Part shown: positions 7,450 to 15,521 of the stretch, in pieces
Layout of the letters: the number at the start of each line of letters is the position of its first letter
Numbering within the stretch: position 1 is the stretch's first letter
Assembly: GCF_027594745.1 (NCBI RefSeq)
Contig: NZ_CP110854.1
Coordinates: 4,109,501 to 4,173,500, forward strand
DNA from: Saprospira grandis
GTDB lineage: Bacteria; Bacteroidota; Bacteroidia; Chitinophagales; Saprospiraceae
Length of the DNA: 64,000 nucleotides
Direction: 5' to 3'
Translations under genes and position numbers: made by a program
Notes under the pieces: generated by a model
Databases searched by the model: none
What the model was told of the DNA's origin: nothing
What the model saw: the letters and a program-made list of their open reading frames with translations, nothing else

Positions 7450-9708
7450 ATGCAGAAAGTCATTGGAATTGATTTGGGCACCACCAATAGCGTGATGGCC
7501 TATAAGGTGCTTGATACCAAGATATTGCCCAATATTGAAAAAGAAGAAAACACCCCCTCGGTGGTGCATATTGATAGCAGTGGGCAGGCGAGCATTGGAA
7601 AAATAGCAGTAGATAGCAAGTTGGCCCTAGACCCCAAAAATACCGTTTTTTCGGCCAAACGCTTGATGGGCATGCCCTTTAGCCACCCTATGGTGCAAGA
7701 AATGGTTAAGGAGAGCAAAAAAAATGATGGCTACTATAAATATAGCATTCGCAAAAAGCACAATTCAGAAGATGCCCTAGCCATTGTTCTTCATGGTCGG
7801 GAATACTCTCCCGAAGATATTTCGGCGGAGGTATTGCGTAAAATCAAGCGAGATGCCGAGAGCCATTTGGGCGATAAGGTGAGCCATGCCGTGATTACGG
7901 TCCCGGCCTATTTTAATGATAAGCAGAAAAATGCGACCAAAAAGGCGGCGGAGAAATCAGGCTTGATTGTCTCTAAACTATTGGCAGAACCCACAGCGGC
8001 CGCTATTGCCTATGGTGTAGACCAAAAAACGGAAGAAAGCAAAACCATTTTGGTCTATGATTTTGGTGGTGGCACCTTTGACCTTTCGGTCCTCACGGTA
8101 GCTAATGGGCTATTTATGGAGCAAGGCACGGGCGGCGACCGTTGGCTGGGCGGCGATGATATTGACCGCTTGTTGAGCCAACATATTTACCAGCTAGTTG
8201 AAAATGAGTTTGACTTAGAAGAAGGGCATATTCATCGGTTTTTGGAAAATGCGCCAGAAAAAACTCGTTTTGCCTTTGCGGCCGAGAGTCGCAAGCAAGT
8301 AGAGCGCATCAAGAAGGACTTGAGTAAGCGCAAAAGGAGCCATTTTGAATTGGATGATTTGTTGGAAGATGAGGAAGGCGACCTTATTGACATTGACATA
8401 GAGATTAACCGAACTGATTTTGAGGACCTCATTCGGCCCACTATTGCCAAAACCATTCGCTTGATTGATGATCTATTGGCCGAACTGAACTATGAGGAAA
8501 ATATGATCGATGCCATTTTATTGGTGGGGGGAAGTTCTAGAATCCCTTTGGTCAATGAGATGTTGATGCAGCGATTTGGGGCCGCCAAAGTACAACTAAG
8601 CGAAGACCCTATGAATGCCGTAGCCAAAGGTGCAGCTATTTTGGCCCATCGTCTGGGCAATAGTGGAGAACTGGAGCAGCAGGAAGACTGGGGAGAAGAA
8701 GAGGAAGAATTTCAGGTCCTCTACAGCTCTTCTCATGATATTTATGTGCGCCTAGAAGATGAAAACGGCCAAGAAGAGTTTGAGCGGGTTGTTGAGCGGC
8801 AGATTCCCCTCCCCATTGTGGAGCAAAGAGAGTACAAAACAGCAGCCGATCAGCAAAGGCTAATTAAAGTGGAGCTCTTTTCTAATAAAGAGGAAGGCGG
8901 CAAAGAAGAAATTGGCTTGGGCTTTTTGGTTTTAGAAGAAGACTATCCCGCCAATAGCAGCTTTATTTTTCATTTTGAGGTCGACACCGACAACACCCTC
9001 AAGCTATTGGTTGCGCCCAAGAACAAGCCCAATCAAAAGTCCGAAATTCATATTACCCGAGGCAATAAGGACCAGAAGTTTTACCGCACAATTGATGAGG
9101 AGATCAACAACTTTAACCGCTCTGGGGCCAATGCTAGCCAGATGCAAAAACTACAGAGCGATTTGGTCAAACGCCTCAAGGCCACCAACCAACTGGCCCA
9201 AACCGCAGATGACGATAGCCAGCTCTGGGACAAACACATCTATGAAGTAAAAGAAGAAGTGGCCCAAGCCCAGCATTATCAAGAAGAAAGCAGCCATGAG
9301 CCCGCCGACAGCAATATGATGATTGCTCGGATTCTGCTCAATAATTACGAAAACCTAATCGGTAGAGAGGCCAGTGAGTTGATCCGTATGTTGCTGCAAA
9401 AGATTGAGCTAGAAAACGACATTCTAGCCATTCAGCAGGCGCGACAAAAGCTAGAAGAGCTCATTAGTAACTTTATGGGGCTACTAGACCTCTTTCTATT
9501 TATTGTGGCCGCCAATCGAGCCAAAGAAAAAGGAAGCATGAGTGACTCTCGACGCCTCAGAGACATTCACGACCAAGCCGAGCGAAAAATGGAGCGGGGC
9601 CAAGTTGATGAAGGCTTTGCCATATTGAATGAACATCAGGACCTCAGACAAAAATACTTGGGAGAAGACAGTTCAGCCGCCTTTATCAATACTAGCCTCA
9701 AGCGATAG
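7450..9708 (+). CDS. Divergent Hsp70 (DnaK-like) chaperone ATPase
   Basis: This 752-residue protein is about 110 residues longer than DnaK. The nucleotide-binding domain is intact: IDLGTTNS (7-14), AEPTAAAIAYG (about 179-190), VYDFGGGTFDLSVL (about 202-215) and LVGGSSRIPLV (about 358-368). After a very acidic linker (GEEEEEF) the beta-type substrate-binding domain is recognisable only from its pattern (VELFSNKE ... IGLGFLVLEEDY ... FHFEVDTDNTL). The C-terminal third is helical and lacks an EEVD-like tail. It heads a nine-gene operon that also encodes J-like and GrpE-like proteins, so it probably works as a dedicated machine and not as the cell's main DnaK (inference). Confidence 0.88.
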   Translation: MQKVIGIDLGTTNSVMAYKVLDTKILPNIEKEENTPSVVHIDSSGQASIGKIAVDSKLALDPKNTVFSAKRLMGMPFSHPMVQEMVKESKKNDGYYKYSIRKKHNSEDALAIVLHGREYSPEDISAEVLRKIKRDAESHLGDKVSHAVITVPAYFNDKQKNATKKAAEKSGLIVSKLLAEPTAAAIAYGVDQKTEESKTILVYDFGGGTFDLSVLTVANGLFMEQGTGGDRWLGGDDIDRLLSQHIYQLVENEFDLEEGHIHRFLENAPEKTRFAFAAESRKQVERIKKDLSKRKRSHFELDDLLEDEEGDLIDIDIEINRTDFEDLIRPTIAKTIRLIDDLLAELNYEENMIDAILLVGGSSRIPLVNEMLMQRFGAAKVQLSEDPMNAVAKGAAILAHRLGNSGELEQQEDWGEEEEEFQVLYSSSHDIYVRLEDENGQEEFERVVERQIPLPIVEQREYKTAADQQRLIKVELFSNKEEGGKEEIGLGFLVLEEDYPANSSFIFHFEVDTDNTLKLLVAPKNKPNQKSEIHITRGNKDQKFYRTIDEEINNFNRSGANASQMQKLQSDLVKRLKATNQLAQTADDDSQLWDKHIYEVKEEVAQAQHYQEESSHEPADSNMMIARILLNNYENLIGREASELIRMLLQKIELENDILAIQQARQKLEELISNFMGLLDLFLFIVAANRAKEKGSMSDSRRLRDIHDQAERKMERGQVDEGFAILNEHQDLRQKYLGEDSSAAFINTSLKR

Positions 9709-9732
9709 GCTAGGTCCTCATTTTATTTTGGA

Positions 9733-9760
9733 GCCGCCGCAGCAAGCTGCGGCGGTTTCT
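9733..9760 (+). terminator. Hairpin between hsp70 and the next gene (partial terminator)
   Basis: CCGCCGCAG (9734-9742) pairs with CTGCGGCGG (9747-9755), followed by TTTCTATTCT. The weak T-run suggests attenuation, giving more Hsp70 than downstream products, and not full termination (inference). Confidence 0.55.
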
Positions 9761-9803
9761 ATTCTAGTCTGCAAAATCAGGTTTAGCCCAAAAACTCAAG
9801 AAG

Positions 9804-10349
9804 ATGAATTGTCCTATTTGTGAACTAGCTGGTTTGGAAGAAAACCGCCAGCAATGTCCCCAATGCGAAAGCGATTTGCGGCCTTTTTTCTTATTGCAAG
9901 CACTTGATGAACAAGAGCGTATAGAAAAAGAGCAACTTAAACAACAAGCCGAAAAAAGAGAGCAGGCTGCGCTACGTCAAGGCAGAACCCCCATTTTAAT
10001 TGCTTGGGGAGCTAGTTTTCTGGCCCTAGCAGTCCTCTTATATTTTATTTGGCCCAAAAAGAGCGTCGCTCCAATGGCCAAACAAGAAGGGCCCTCAAAA
10101 GAAGAAATGCTGGCCTTGCAAAAACAAGTTAAACAACTGAGAACAGAAAGCGACAGCCTCCGCCAAGCCTTAGCACAACAGCCTAAATCCGCTTATGTCT
10201 ACACCGTAAAAGCAGGCGATTCGCCCATTCGCTTGGCTCGTTTCTTTTATGGCCAAGACGAAGAATACAAGCGCCTTTTAGAAGCTAATGAGCTCGCCTT
10301 AGATGCCATGCTTAAAGTAGGCCAAAAACTGACTATTCCAGCCCTATAA
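9804..10349 (+). CDS. Zinc-ribbon, single-TM, LysM-domain protein
   Basis: The 181-residue protein has three parts. Residues 1-25 form a zinc ribbon (Cys3, Cys6, Cys18, Cys21). Residues about 64-84 form one membrane helix (ILIAWGASFLALAVLLYFIW) preceded by a charged helix. After a coiled coil (about 95-125), residues about 133-181 match a LysM domain (YTVKAGDSPIRLARFFYG ... VGQKLTIPAL). The topology suggests a cytoplasmic zinc ribbon and a periplasmic LysM that binds peptidoglycan, so the protein could tether the chaperone complex to the envelope. It lies 95 bases after hsp70 and nine bases before the next gene. Confidence 0.75.
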   Translation: MNCPICELAGLEENRQQCPQCESDLRPFFLLQALDEQERIEKEQLKQQAEKREQAALRQGRTPILIAWGASFLALAVLLYFIWPKKSVAPMAKQEGPSKEEMLALQKQVKQLRTESDSLRQALAQQPKSAYVYTVKAGDSPIRLARFFYGQDEEYKRLLEANELALDAMLKVGQKLTIPAL

Positions 10350-10358
10350 ACCCAAACT

Positions 10359-13300
10359 ATGTACCTTATTGTCATTGCCCTCATTTTGGTCCTAGCAGGA
10401 GTCTACAGCGCCTACTACAACAACTACGGCACGGTCCTCAAAAAGGCCAAAAAACGCCTAGAACAAGGCCAGCCCCAAATTGCCCTAAAGCTATTTAAAT
10501 CGGGGAACAAACAATACCCCATAATAGCCGAGAAATTTTTGCAGCAAGATGGGCCAGCCCTACTGCAAAGCGAAAATAAACAGGCCGCTATTGACTTTCT
10601 GCTTCCTTTGGCAGAAGACTACCCTTTCGTCGAAAATTGGTTGGCTGAACATGCAGCTCAGCTCTTAGCCAAAAAAGAGTTTATTCCCTTTCGGCATCTG
10701 GTCCTTTCTGCCCCCGAGGCGGACTGGTCCAAAAAGCTACTCTTTAAGTACATAGAGCTGCCTGAGGCCGAAAGCAAGCTAAAAATTAGCGACAAAAAAC
10801 AGCTTTTACAGCCTTTGCTAGACCAAAAAGAGGCAAATGCTATCCGTTTATGGATCCTCCTTTTGGCTCCTTTTTTTGAACAGGACAAAAAAGCAGAACA
10901 ATATCTGCCCGAAATTAGAACCTACAAGGCCCAATCAGCTAAGGCTCAGCGGCTCTTTTATCTCTTTTTAAGCAATCGTCAAAAAAAGAGAGAACTAGCC
11001 CCTTACCTAAGCGAGCTACAGCAGTTGGCCAAAGAAAGTACAACTGCACAGGAGATTATCTTAGCTGAGGCCAAAGCGCTTTTTGAAAGAAAGAATGAAG
11101 CGACTGCTTTGACGCTTATCCAGCCTTTTTGGGAGAAAAGCGCAGACGCCCAGCGCCTCTATAATCGCATTTATTTAAAAAAAATGAGGGCCGAAAAAAA
11201 GCCCCAAGCTCTGGCTCAAGTACTCCAAGCTTTAGAGCGCTTTCCCAGTCAATTAAGCAGCCAAGAAAAAATAGAGCTACAAACCGCCTTAGCCAATCTA
11301 CAGCTCCAACAACTAGAATATAGCTTTAACCCCCTACGCAAAAAAGCCAACCTAAATGATTGGGCCAGCTTTGTGCAGCAACTCTTGGCCGCAGCCAAAC
11401 TGAGCTATAAAACAACTGCCCTAGAAGCCTTTTTAGAAGAAAAAGTAAATTATCTGCTGCAGTTTTCCCTAGAAGAGGGCCAAAGTGCAGAAAAAGCCAA
11501 ACAATATAAACAGGCAGCGGCCATCTATAAAAAAGCGGCGGACTATGCCCGTCTGCTCAAAGATAAGTTTAGCCAAGCCCGCAGCCATATTGGCCGATTT
11601 GACTTTAGATATGTTTTGACGGCTATTTATGGGGATATTCCCTCTAGTCGCATTCAATATTATGAGTACTACCTCCACCGACATAGCGATAAAAAGGAGG
11701 TGGCCGCCATCCGCTATGCACTAGCCTTTCAACTGGCCCAAAAGAAACAGTTTAAAGCCGCCCTAGAGCAGATTAGCTGGTTAGAAACCTATAGCCGAAA
11801 CCCCCAAATTATTGAGCTTAAACGCTACTGCCTACAGCAAAAACAAAAAACAATGTTGAGCTTGCTGGCGGTCTATAATGCTACAATTTATGGAAGCGAT
11901 TTGCGAAAGCTCAAAGCCCTAGACGAGAACTGGGATACTTATTCGGAGGCCTTGTCCTTCTTTTATCCGGAGCGAGAAGAGGAGCTAGAAGAAATAAAAG
12001 AATACATTGGAGATAGAATAAAAGGTCTCCTCCTTAAGAATCAATCTTATGCCGAACTCTTTGATTTATTGACCAAAGATAAGGACTTCTACTACGACAG
12101 CTCCAGTCTTAAACTGGCAGCCGTTACCGCCTTTAGATTATTGGTGGCTGGAGACTATAGTCAGACGCAACGAATAAAAAAAGCCCTAGCTAGCTGGCTA
12201 ACCGCGATTTATACTAATGAAGTTATTTTTGATTCTTTGGAGGATACCGAATGGGATGATGACTACTCTTTTAGTGTGCATAATATCTTGGGATACAGCT
12301 ATGAAGAGCTATATATTCCCGAAAATATCAATAGCAGAGCACCCAATGAACAAAATATTGACTTAGGCCAGGTCCAACAGCGCTTACTTAAAAAGTTGGA
12401 AGACCTAATCAACAATCAATTACCCGCTGACCTACTAGCCTTCTACGAAAAAGAAAAAGCGGCTTTGGCTCTAGCCTGCAAATTATTTAAGGAATCTGAT
12501 ATAGTACTGGCTAGTCCCTACATTATGGAATCTGCCGAAAATATTTTGTTAGAAATCAGTCTCAGCCAACTCAACCACTTCAAGCAAAACACCGAGGATA
12601 TCGACCTCATCTTGCCTTATAGCCAAACCGTAAGCGAGCAATACATCCCAGATCTATTTAAGACATTTCATTTGGCTCAGAAGACAGAAAAAAACCTTCC
12701 TTTATTATTTGAGCAACTTAAACGGCAGCCTCAGCTGGCCCTACGACAGGCCAAGCTTCAGCTCAAATCACTACAGGCCCTAAAAAGAGAGTTTCCTCAG
12801 CACTATCAACGTTTAAAAGTTAGCTGCATACAACAGCTTAATGAACATCTGGACCATAAAACGCGAGAGCCTCAGCATGTTCAACTTCTAGATTTTTTAC
12901 GCACAACAGTTTTTGAACAAGATCAGGAGATACAGCAAATCCAGGCGGACTATATCTGTAATGCAGCAATTGCGGAATACAATGCTGAAAAAATTCAGCC
13001 AACTCAATCCTTAAATTATATGATAGAAGCTTATGATTTGGATCCCAATAGCAATCGGATTCAGAACAACCTAGCAACCATCGTAGAAATTGTCGCTCGC
13101 CAACATGCTTTCAGCGCTGACACCTCTGGCTGGAGCACTATCAAAAGCCTTTATAAAAGAGTGCCTTACAGCTATCAGCTCCAGCTTCAAAAAGCCCTAA
13201 AAACAGCCTATAACGATTGCTATGAAATCTTAGAGAACAGTGACCCCATTCTGCACTACCTCATTTTTAGCCAACTAGGGCATAATGAATACAGCTTTTC

Positions 13301-13397
13301 CATTTCTCATAAGCTAGATAGTATAGGCCATACGCTCAATCATGGAGGCCAAGGAATGGTCCGTAGACTCCAAGAAATTAAGGATTATTTTAGTTGA
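10359..13397 (+). CDS. Large membrane-anchored helical-repeat (TPR-like) protein
   Basis: A 1012-residue protein with an N-terminal membrane helix (about 2-19, YLIVIALILVLAGVYSAYY) followed by an almost entirely alpha-helical body rich in Leu, Ala, Lys, Gln and Glu. Degenerate TPR-like units are visible early (AKKRLEQGQPQIALKLFKSG) and late (SLNYMIEAYDLDPNSNRIQN). It probably acts as a scaffold for client proteins or the Hsp70. I recognise no enzyme motif. It is the longest gene in the operon, and an R1 repeat separates it from the J-like gene. The family is unknown to me. Confidence 0.65.
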   Translation: MYLIVIALILVLAGVYSAYYNNYGTVLKKAKKRLEQGQPQIALKLFKSGNKQYPIIAEKFLQQDGPALLQSENKQAAIDFLLPLAEDYPFVENWLAEHAAQLLAKKEFIPFRHLVLSAPEADWSKKLLFKYIELPEAESKLKISDKKQLLQPLLDQKEANAIRLWILLLAPFFEQDKKAEQYLPEIRTYKAQSAKAQRLFYLFLSNRQKKRELAPYLSELQQLAKESTTAQEIILAEAKALFERKNEATALTLIQPFWEKSADAQRLYNRIYLKKMRAEKKPQALAQVLQALERFPSQLSSQEKIELQTALANLQLQQLEYSFNPLRKKANLNDWASFVQQLLAAAKLSYKTTALEAFLEEKVNYLLQFSLEEGQSAEKAKQYKQAAAIYKKAADYARLLKDKFSQARSHIGRFDFRYVLTAIYGDIPSSRIQYYEYYLHRHSDKKEVAAIRYALAFQLAQKKQFKAALEQISWLETYSRNPQIIELKRYCLQQKQKTMLSLLAVYNATIYGSDLRKLKALDENWDTYSEALSFFYPEREEELEEIKEYIGDRIKGLLLKNQSYAELFDLLTKDKDFYYDSSSLKLAAVTAFRLLVAGDYSQTQRIKKALASWLTAIYTNEVIFDSLEDTEWDDDYSFSVHNILGYSYEELYIPENINSRAPNEQNIDLGQVQQRLLKKLEDLINNQLPADLLAFYEKEKAALALACKLFKESDIVLASPYIMESAENILLEISLSQLNHFKQNTEDIDLILPYSQTVSEQYIPDLFKTFHLAQKTEKNLPLLFEQLKRQPQLALRQAKLQLKSLQALKREFPQHYQRLKVSCIQQLNEHLDHKTREPQHVQLLDFLRTTVFEQDQEIQQIQADYICNAAIAEYNAEKIQPTQSLNYMIEAYDLDPNSNRIQNNLATIVEIVARQHAFSADTSGWSTIKSLYKRVPYSYQLQLQKALKTAYNDCYEILENSDPILHYLIFSQLGHNEYSFSISHKLDSIGHTLNHGGQGMVRRLQEIKDYFS

Positions 13398-13403
13398 TTT
13401 TTT

Positions 13404-13547
13404 CGGGGCCTCCGCTGCGGCTTCGCCTTGCGGCGCTACGTTTCGCAGCTCGCTGTTCGCTCGGCCCTTCGCCGCTTTCAGCGGCTCGGTCTGGCCTGAC
13501 GGCCACTGCTGCACATCGCTAGGCCGTTTAGGGCCCTTCGGGCCCTA
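13404..13547 (+). repeat. R1 GC-rich hairpin element, copy 4, inside the chaperone operon
   Basis: Begins six bases after the stop at 13397 and ends 46 bases before the J-like gene. The variable stem is CCGC-TTTCA-GCGG, and a second stem GGGCCC-TTCG-GGGCCC closes the copy. Its position inside an operon means it is transcribed. Confidence 0.85.
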
Positions 13548-13593
13548 AATCAAGATATTCCACTCGCTTTACTTCAAAAATCTAATTATAGCT

Positions 13594-13890
13594 ATGCTAC
13601 ACAATCCATACGATGTTTTAGATCTGGACCAAAACGCCAGCAAAAAAGACATTCAAAAAGCGCTGCCTTTGGCCCTAGCCAAACAACGCAAAGAAAAAAA
13701 ATACTCGCCCAAAGATATTATGCAGGCCCAAAAAGAACTGCTCGATCCAGCCAAACGCCTAGCCGCCGACTTTCTATTTCTGGACCGTATTCGGGCCAAG
13801 CGCCCCCGAAAGTTTGAGCAGCCAGAGCTGCCCAAAATCAAAGCATTAAACCAACTCGCCCAAAACCCTTTTGATCCCAACCAACTCTAA
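13594..13890 (+). CDS. J-domain-like protein lacking the HPD motif
   Basis: The 98-residue protein follows the DnaJ J-domain pattern over residues 5-60: NPYDVLDLDQNASKKDIQKA for helices I-II, then AQKELLDPAKRLAADFLF for helix III and the region after it. The catalytic His-Pro-Asp between helices II and III is replaced by Ser-Pro-Lys (KKYSPKD). HPD is needed to stimulate Hsp70 ATPase in classical J proteins, so this is either a J-like recruiting module or a specialised partner of the divergent Hsp70. Its place directly ahead of the GrpE-like gene supports the assignment; from sequence alone it would be weaker. Confidence 0.6.
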   Translation: MLHNPYDVLDLDQNASKKDIQKALPLALAKQRKEKKYSPKDIMQAQKELLDPAKRLAADFLFLDRIRAKRPRKFEQPELPKIKALNQLAQNPFDPNQL

Positions 13891-13903
13891 AACAACTTCT
13901 AAG

Positions 13904-14359
13904 ATGGATAAAGCAGCTATAGAAAAAGAACTCAAGGATTATTTCGTTGCCTTTGGCCGAAAAGAAATCCAACTCAAAAACCAAATAGAAAAGGCAGAAA
14001 GAGCCCAATACGAACAGCTAAAAGACTTTGCCGTGGGCCTAATTGAAATGATTGATGGCCTCGATCGAAAAATAGAGCGCCAAAACAATAAAGAAGAGGA
14101 AGAAGAAAGCAAAGAAGCTCGTAAAGCCCTTAAAACGCTAATCAATATGCGTAAAAAAATGCTGCGCTTACTCGACCGCTTTGGTATTCGACCTATTGTG
14201 TTTCCCGATAATCAACTCATTGAATCCTATGCCAAGGTCTTGGGCAGCGAACCTAGTCGAGATCATCAGGACCGAGAAATCCTCCGCATTATTCTCCCTG
14301 GCTATATGCAGGCTAGCCAAATCATCCGCCAAGCAGAGGTGATTGTCGTAAAAAATTAA
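13904..14359 (+). CDS. GrpE-like nucleotide exchange factor
   Basis: The 151-residue product shows the GrpE plan: a long coiled coil (about 1-95, KELKDYFVAFGRKEIQLKNQ onward, with charged KEEEEESKEAR) and a small beta domain. The beta domain ends in a recognisable GrpE tail: RFGIRPIVFPDN, then ILRIILPGYM, then IIRQAEVIVVKN, corresponding to the family's G-x-x-P-I, GY and R-x-A-x-V-x-V elements. The HeAv-type motif is not conserved. I use the ATG at 13904; an upstream ATG at 13871 lies inside the J-like gene. Together with the Hsp70 and J-like genes it makes a full chaperone triad. Confidence 0.72.
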   Translation: MDKAAIEKELKDYFVAFGRKEIQLKNQIEKAERAQYEQLKDFAVGLIEMIDGLDRKIERQNNKEEEEESKEARKALKTLINMRKKMLRLLDRFGIRPIVFPDNQLIESYAKVLGSEPSRDHQDREILRIILPGYMQASQIIRQAEVIVVKN

Positions 14360-14430
14360 AGGCCAAATAGAAAGCCCCCCCATAAATTTAACCGCCGAAG
14401 AATATAGCCAAAAGAAAAAAATACAGCTGA

Positions 14431-14493
14431 GCGGCCACAACAAGCCCTTTAGGGCGTCTTCGACGACCAAAGGGAGTAACGCCCAAAAAAACA
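14431..14493 (+). repeat. R7 repeat, copy 2
   Basis: Shares ACAACAAGCCCTTTAGGGCG, TTCGACGACC and GGAGTAACGCCC with the copy at 6991. It ends eight bases before the start codon at 14501, so it lies in the leader of that gene. Confidence 0.7.
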
Positions 14494-14500
14494 GTAAAAC

Positions 14501-14959
14501 ATGGTTCCAGCAATTATTATTATTCTCTTTGTTCTATGGCAAATGTATCTATTTGCCCGACGCTACTCGCCCAAAAAAGTGCGAAAAAGCCATATGCTTG
14601 CACTGATTACTATTGCAGAATCAAGTAATTCTAAGGGAGTGAGTCCAGTACAGCTAGAATATCTCAAAATAATAGCCACAGTTACGGCCGTCTCTACAGA
14701 AGAGCTTTATATGCTGCTCAAAAAACCCGTCAAAAAATTTCGGTACCACCCGCCCAGAAAATGGGAACATCGAGTGAGGGCACTAGAAGATTTGGTCCAT
14801 ATGATGCATGTGGAGGGGCTCCCCACTAAAGCGCAATTTATTAACTGCTACAGATTTGCCAAGAGATTGGATTTGCCCAAAGAACTAGTTGAAGAAATAA
14901 CAAAAGACCTTCACTTAAAGATTATAAAAAGTAAGAAGAAAAACAAACCACTTCAATAA
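14501..14959 (+). CDS. Membrane-anchored TerB-like protein (divergent)
   Basis: A 152-residue protein with one N-terminal membrane helix (about 2-18) and then a helical domain of about 110 residues with a TerB-like layout: two three-helix halves, SHMLALITIAESSNSKGVSP and ALEDLVHMMHVEGLPTKAQF. The acidic metal-binding positions of TerB are only partly kept (EG instead of DG in the second half). The end is strongly basic (KIIKSKKKNK). It is followed 16 bases later by a clearer TerB-like protein with the same anchor. The fold call is an inference from pattern and context. Confidence 0.55.
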   Translation: MVPAIIIILFVLWQMYLFARRYSPKKVRKSHMLALITIAESSNSKGVSPVQLEYLKIIATVTAVSTEELYMLLKKPVKKFRYHPPRKWEHRVRALEDLVHMMHVEGLPTKAQFINCYRFAKRLDLPKELVEEITKDLHLKIIKSKKKNKPLQ

Positions 14960-14975
14960 ACAAAAATTAATACCT

Positions 14976-15521
14976 ATGATTATTATTCTACTTATTGTTA
15001 TCGCTTTTATCCTCTGGAAGATTTACAGCCAAGAAGAGCGCCCCATCAAAAGCAAAGCGACAACGGCTAGCCCTTCATCGACCAAAAGGGGCAGCTACAG
15101 CCCTAGCCTGAGCAGCCGAAAAAGAGAAAATCTCAGCCACCTTCAGCTCTTGGTCAGCTTAGCCATGTCTGATGGAGTATTAGATAAGGCAGAGCTGAAG
15201 TTCATTAGTCATATTGCCGTTCAAAGAGGCACTCCCAAAGATCAATTTTTGGCCATCTTTAGAGATCCGACTATCATCAGCTATGTTCCGCCTAGCTCCG
15301 ATGCTAGCCGCCTGATCAACCTTTATGAGATGGTCATGCTGATGATGATTGACGGGGATATTGACAAAAACGAAATCCGTGTCTGTGTAGCAACTGCCCG
15401 GGAATTGGGCTTCAAAGCTGAAGTGGTCTCCCTATTGGTAGAAGTACTGATAAAACAGATTGCCGAGGGCATTGCCAAGGAAATTATTTTGAGAGACCTA
15501 GAAAAAAGAATGCGCGCCTAA
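14976..15521 (+). CDS. Membrane-anchored TerB-like protein
   Basis: The 181-residue protein has an N-terminal membrane helix (1-17, IIILLIVIAFILWKIY), a Ser-rich linker (about 20-48) and a TerB/DjlA-type helical domain (about 50-175). Both acidic loops of the family are visible: MSDGVLDKAELKFI and MIDGDIDKNEIRVC. TerB domains bind divalent metal and occur in tellurite/stress proteins and in DjlA, where a TM helix, a TerB domain and a J domain share one chain. Here the J-like part is a separate gene of the same operon. It overlaps the next gene by one base. Confidence 0.72.
   Translation: MIIILLIVIAFILWKIYSQEERPIKSKATTASPSSTKRGSYSPSLSSRKRENLSHLQLLVSLAMSDGVLDKAELKFISHIAVQRGTPKDQFLAIFRDPTIISYVPPSSDASRLINLYEMVMLMMIDGDIDKNEIRVCVATARELGFKAEVVSLLVEVLIKQIAEGIAKEIILRDLEKRMRA

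Noticed and set aside
13871..13903. Earlier ATG for the GrpE-like gene
   Set aside because: It lies inside the J-like gene and adds eleven residues unlike the family; the ATG at 13904 gives a normal 13-base gap.
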